A stretch of 7,089 nucleotides of DNA, taken from positions 1 to 7,089 of the forward strand of contig DJPE01000007.1 of NCBI GenBank assembly GCA_002439705.1. Direction: 5' to 3'. Position 1 is the stretch's first letter, and every line of letters starts with the position of its first letter. The DNA is from Christensenella sp. UBA6420 (GTDB lineage: Bacteria > Bacillota > Clostridia > Christensenellales > DTU072). Positions 5,627-7,089 of this stretch are shown here, piece after piece. A program made the position numbers and the translations under genes. Under the pieces are notes generated by a model, which saw nothing but the letters and a program-made list of their open reading frames with translations, was not told the origin of the DNA and did not search any database.

Positions 5627-5655
5627 ATTATATTCCCAACATGCTGGGAAGTCAA
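5627..5655 (-). promoter_or_regulatory. Minus-strand promoter of the zinc-ribbon/membrane operon
   Basis: On the minus strand TTGACT (5655-5650) and TATAAT (5632-5627) are separated by exactly 17 bp, a near-perfect sigma-A promoter. Transcription should start near 5620, just ahead of the AAGGAG ribosome site. The spacer is filled by the palindrome at 5633-5650. Confidence 0.8.
5633..5650. promoter_or_regulatory. Probable XRE operator, site 1
   Basis: TTCCCAACATGCTGGGAA is an 18-bp palindrome with one mismatched pair (arms TTCCCA/TGGGAA, centre CATG). It covers the whole spacer between the -35 and -10 boxes of the minus promoter and touches both boxes, so a bound dimer would block RNA polymerase. 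The adjacent XRE protein is the obvious candidate to bind it. Confidence 0.72.
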
Positions 5656-5661
5656 GTATTT

Positions 5662-5679
5662 TTCCCAGTTTTGTGGAAT
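5662..5679. promoter_or_regulatory. Probable XRE operator, site 2 (degenerate)
   Basis: TTCCCAGTTTTGTGGAAT has the same layout as site 1 (TTCCCA, 6 bp, TGG plus two changed bases). It begins 29 bp from the start of site 1, near three helical turns, and lies 9 bp before the repressor's ATG. A lower-affinity site there would give autoregulation of the repressor gene. Confidence 0.55.
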
Positions 5680-5688
5680 TATATAATT

Positions 5689-5892
5689 ATGGAAACTTTT
5701 GGAGAACGCCTTAAAAATTTGCGACTTGAAAAGAAAGTAGGGCAAATCGAGTTGGCGAAAGCGTTGGGCGTAGGGAAATCAATAATAAGTCTGTGGGAAC
5801 GTAACGAATGTGAGCCTACGTTATCCAAACTTATTTTATTGGCAAAATACTTTGACGTTTCTATTGATTATCTTGCGGGACTTGAAATTTAG
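5689..5892 (+). CDS. XRE-family helix-turn-helix transcriptional regulator
   Basis: This 67-aa protein is almost entirely one HTH_3/Cro-CI DNA-binding domain. It opens with FGERLKNLRLEKK (4-16). The helix-turn-helix is at about 19-44 (QIELAKALGVGKSIISLWERNECEPTL), with ISLWERN as the recognition-helix region, and closing helices lie at 45-66 (LSKLILLAKYFDVSIDYLAG). There is no sensor or oligomerisation domain beyond this. The frame is open further upstream, but ATG-5689 gives the canonical family start, and the upstream extension would cross the divergent gene and both operators. TATAAT at 5682-5687 sits too close to the ATG to be this start's -10 unless initiation is leaderless or uses a different site. 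It probably represses the divergent membrane operon through the palindrome at 5633-5650, and itself through 5662-5679. What releases it is unknown. Confidence 0.9.
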   Translation: METFGERLKNLRLEKKVGQIELAKALGVGKSIISLWERNECEPTLSKLILLAKYFDVSIDYLAGLEI

Positions 5893-5942
5893 AGTTTTGA
5901 AAGGATAACGTAAAGGAAAATTTTAACGCGTTTTATAAAAAG

Positions 5943-5972
5943 AAATATCCGCCGATAGGGGCGGATATTTTT
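5943..5972. terminator. Bidirectional rho-independent terminator
   Basis: AAATATCCGCC (5943-5953) and GGCGGATATTT (5960-5970) form a perfect 11-bp stem with a 6-nt loop. On + it runs into TTTTT then GCGTTTT, ending the XRE transcript. On - it is followed by CTTTTTATAAAA, ending the ABC transporter transcript. It lies between the two convergent stops. Confidence 0.9.
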
Positions 5973-5995
5973 GCGTTTTAAGGTGTAGTTTTACA

Positions 5996-7089
5996 TCAGT
6001 GTTCAAACTGGGAGTTGTAAAGGTTGGCGTAGAAGCCGCCTTTTGTAAGGAGTTCTTCGTGAGTTCCTTTTTCTATTACGTTACCTTTGTTCATTACGAG
6101 AATAAGGTCGGCGTTCTTTATGGTGGACAGGCGGTGGGCGACGATGAAGGAAGTTTTGTTCTTCATCAGGGCTTCGAAAGCCTGTTGTATTTTTATTTCG
6201 GTACGGGTATCTATCGAAGAAGTGGCTTCGTCGAGAATGAGCATCGGGGGGTGGGTGAGCATTACTCTCGCGATACAAAGGAGCTGTTTTTGTCCTTGCG
6301 AGATATTGCCGCCGTCGTCTCCGAGCACCGTATCGTAGCCGTTTTCAAGACGTGTGATAAACGAGTGGATATGCGCCGCTTTTGCCGCCGCGATAATTTC
6401 TTCGTCGGTGGCGTCGGGCTTGCCGTAGGCTATATTTTCACGCACAGTGCCTTTTTTGAGCCACGTGTCCTGAAGTACCATGCCGTAACTTGCGCGAAGC
6501 GATTTTCTCGTGACTTTGGTTATGTCTTTGCCTTCCACTTCGATTGTGCCGCTGTCGGCGTCGTAGAAACGCATAAGAAGGTTTATTAAGGTAGTTTTGC
6601 CGCAGCCGGTAGGTCCGACTATCGCTATACGCTGACCGCTCTTTACGGACAAAGAGAAGCCTTGAATAAGGGGATTACTCTTGACGTAGGAGAAGTAAAC
6701 GTCGTCTATTTCTATATTGCCGTCGGCGTCGGTAAGGTCGGGGAGACCTATATCGGACGGTTGGTCTTCCGCTTCCAGAAGGTCGAATACTCTCGTAGCG
6801 GCGGCGGCAGCCGTTTGCAGTTCGGTAACGACGCCCGTTATTTCGTTAAAAGGCTTGGTGTACTGGTTCGCGTACGAAAGGCAGCAGGATAAAGCTCCCA
6901 CGGTGAACGTACCCATTCCGAAAAGTCCGTTGCCGCGGATGACGAGATACGCTCCGAGTACGCAGACGGCGACGTAGACCACGTTGTTTACGAAACGGGT
7001 GCAAGGGTTTACCATAGCCGAATAGAAAGCGGCGTTTTGTCCCCAGACTTTAAGGTCGGAGTTTATGACGGCGAAGCGTTCTTCAGCGC
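5996..7089 (-). CDS. Exporter-type ABC half-transporter, membrane plus ATPase domain (5'-partial)
   Basis: The frame is open to the right edge, so the N-terminus is missing; 363 residues are visible. An ATG at 7015 is internal, because coding continues upstream (EERFAVINSDLKVWGQ). Visible residues 25-100 are the last part of the transmembrane domain, with helices at about 35-50 and 55-75, and the coupling stretch YTKPFNEITGVVTELQTAAAA. The ATPase domain follows: Walker A GPTGCGKTT (158-166), Q206 in MVLQDTWLKKGTVREN, signature ISQGQKQ (262-268), Walker B MLILDEA (282-288, Glu287) and switch His318 in VAHRLST. The sequence closely follows one partner of LmrCD/TM287-288-like heterodimeric multidrug exporters, which often lie as two adjacent genes; the other half would be outside the window. 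All catalytic residues are present. The gene ends with TGA at 5998-5996 before a shared terminator. Substrate is unknown; it could be drugs, peptides or lipids. Confidence 0.93.
   Translation of the reverse strand, partial: AEERFAVINSDLKVWGQNAAFYSAMVNPCTRFVNNVVYVAVCVLGAYLVIRGNGLFGMGTFTVGALSCCLSYANQYTKPFNEITGVVTELQTAAAAATRVFDLLEAEDQPSDIGLPDLTDADGNIEIDDVYFSYVKSNPLIQGFSLSVKSGQRIAIVGPTGCGKTTLINLLMRFYDADSGTIEVEGKDITKVTRKSLRASYGMVLQDTWLKKGTVRENIAYGKPDATDEEIIAAAKAAHIHSFITRLENGYDTVLGDDGGNISQGQKQLLCIARVMLTHPPMLILDEATSSIDTRTEIKIQQAFEALMKNKTSFIVAHRLSTIKNADLILVMNKGNVIEKGTHEELLTKGGFYANLYNSQFEH

Noticed and set aside
5682..5687. TATAAT as the -10 box of the XRE gene
   Set aside because: It ends 1 nt before the start codon, so transcription would begin inside the gene, and no good -35 lies upstream; the true promoter remains unidentified.
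5446..5688. Upstream extension of the XRE reading frame
   Set aside because: It would overlap the divergent zinc-ribbon gene, its promoter and both operators, and XRE domains normally begin at the FGERLKxLR segment, which matches ATG-5689.
5996..6589. Plus-strand open frames within the right-hand ABC gene
   Set aside because: Shadows of a minus-strand gene that carries all ABC ATPase motifs.

Overview
The window looks like chromosomal DNA from a low-to-moderate GC Gram-positive anaerobe, most likely an uncultured Clostridia-type Firmicute. The evidence is indirect: AGGAG-type ribosome binding sites, tightly packed overlapping transporter genes, an energy-coupling factor (ECF) transporter with an MptD/Trep_Strep-type substrate-binding subunit, LmrCD-like half-transporters and many Firmicute-style small proteins. 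No rRNA, tRNA, CRISPR array or recognisable transposase was found.

Left block (1-3353, + strand). This is the 3' part of an operon: the nucleotide-binding end of an exporter-fold ABC protein (cut off at the left edge inside Walker A), then a membrane S component, an ECF T component and a fused double ECF ATPase. The genes are 1 nt apart or overlap by 4 nt (ATGA) at both later junctions, so they are almost certainly co-transcribed and co-translated. S, T and two A domains make a complete dedicated ECF importer. The exporter-type ABC gene upstream is an arrangement seen in metal-chelate or haem-type uptake loci, but the substrate cannot be read from this sequence.

Middle (3354-4277). About 920 bases of AT-rich DNA carry no convincing long gene. 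They contain a palindrome-rich segment (3361-3563) that resembles a dispersed repeat or a 46-codon small ORF, a segment bounded by inverted repeats (3731-3804), and a well-initiated but very short ORF (4008-4103) that looks like a gene remnant. A good extended -10 promoter (4180-4207) then drives a solitary TPR-like protein (4278-4823), followed by a strong hairpin.

Right block (4930-7089). A compact divergent module lies at 4930-5892: an XRE-type repressor on + and, on -, a two-gene operon of a small double-CxxC membrane protein and a multi-pass membrane protein. The minus promoter has near-consensus -35 and -10 boxes exactly 17 bp apart. That 17-bp spacer is almost entirely filled by an 18-bp palindrome, and a second degenerate copy lies in front of the repressor ATG. 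This is the clearest regulatory signal in the window. A bidirectional intrinsic terminator (5943-5972) separates the repressor gene from a convergent exporter-type ABC half-transporter (5996-7089, -) that runs off the right edge.
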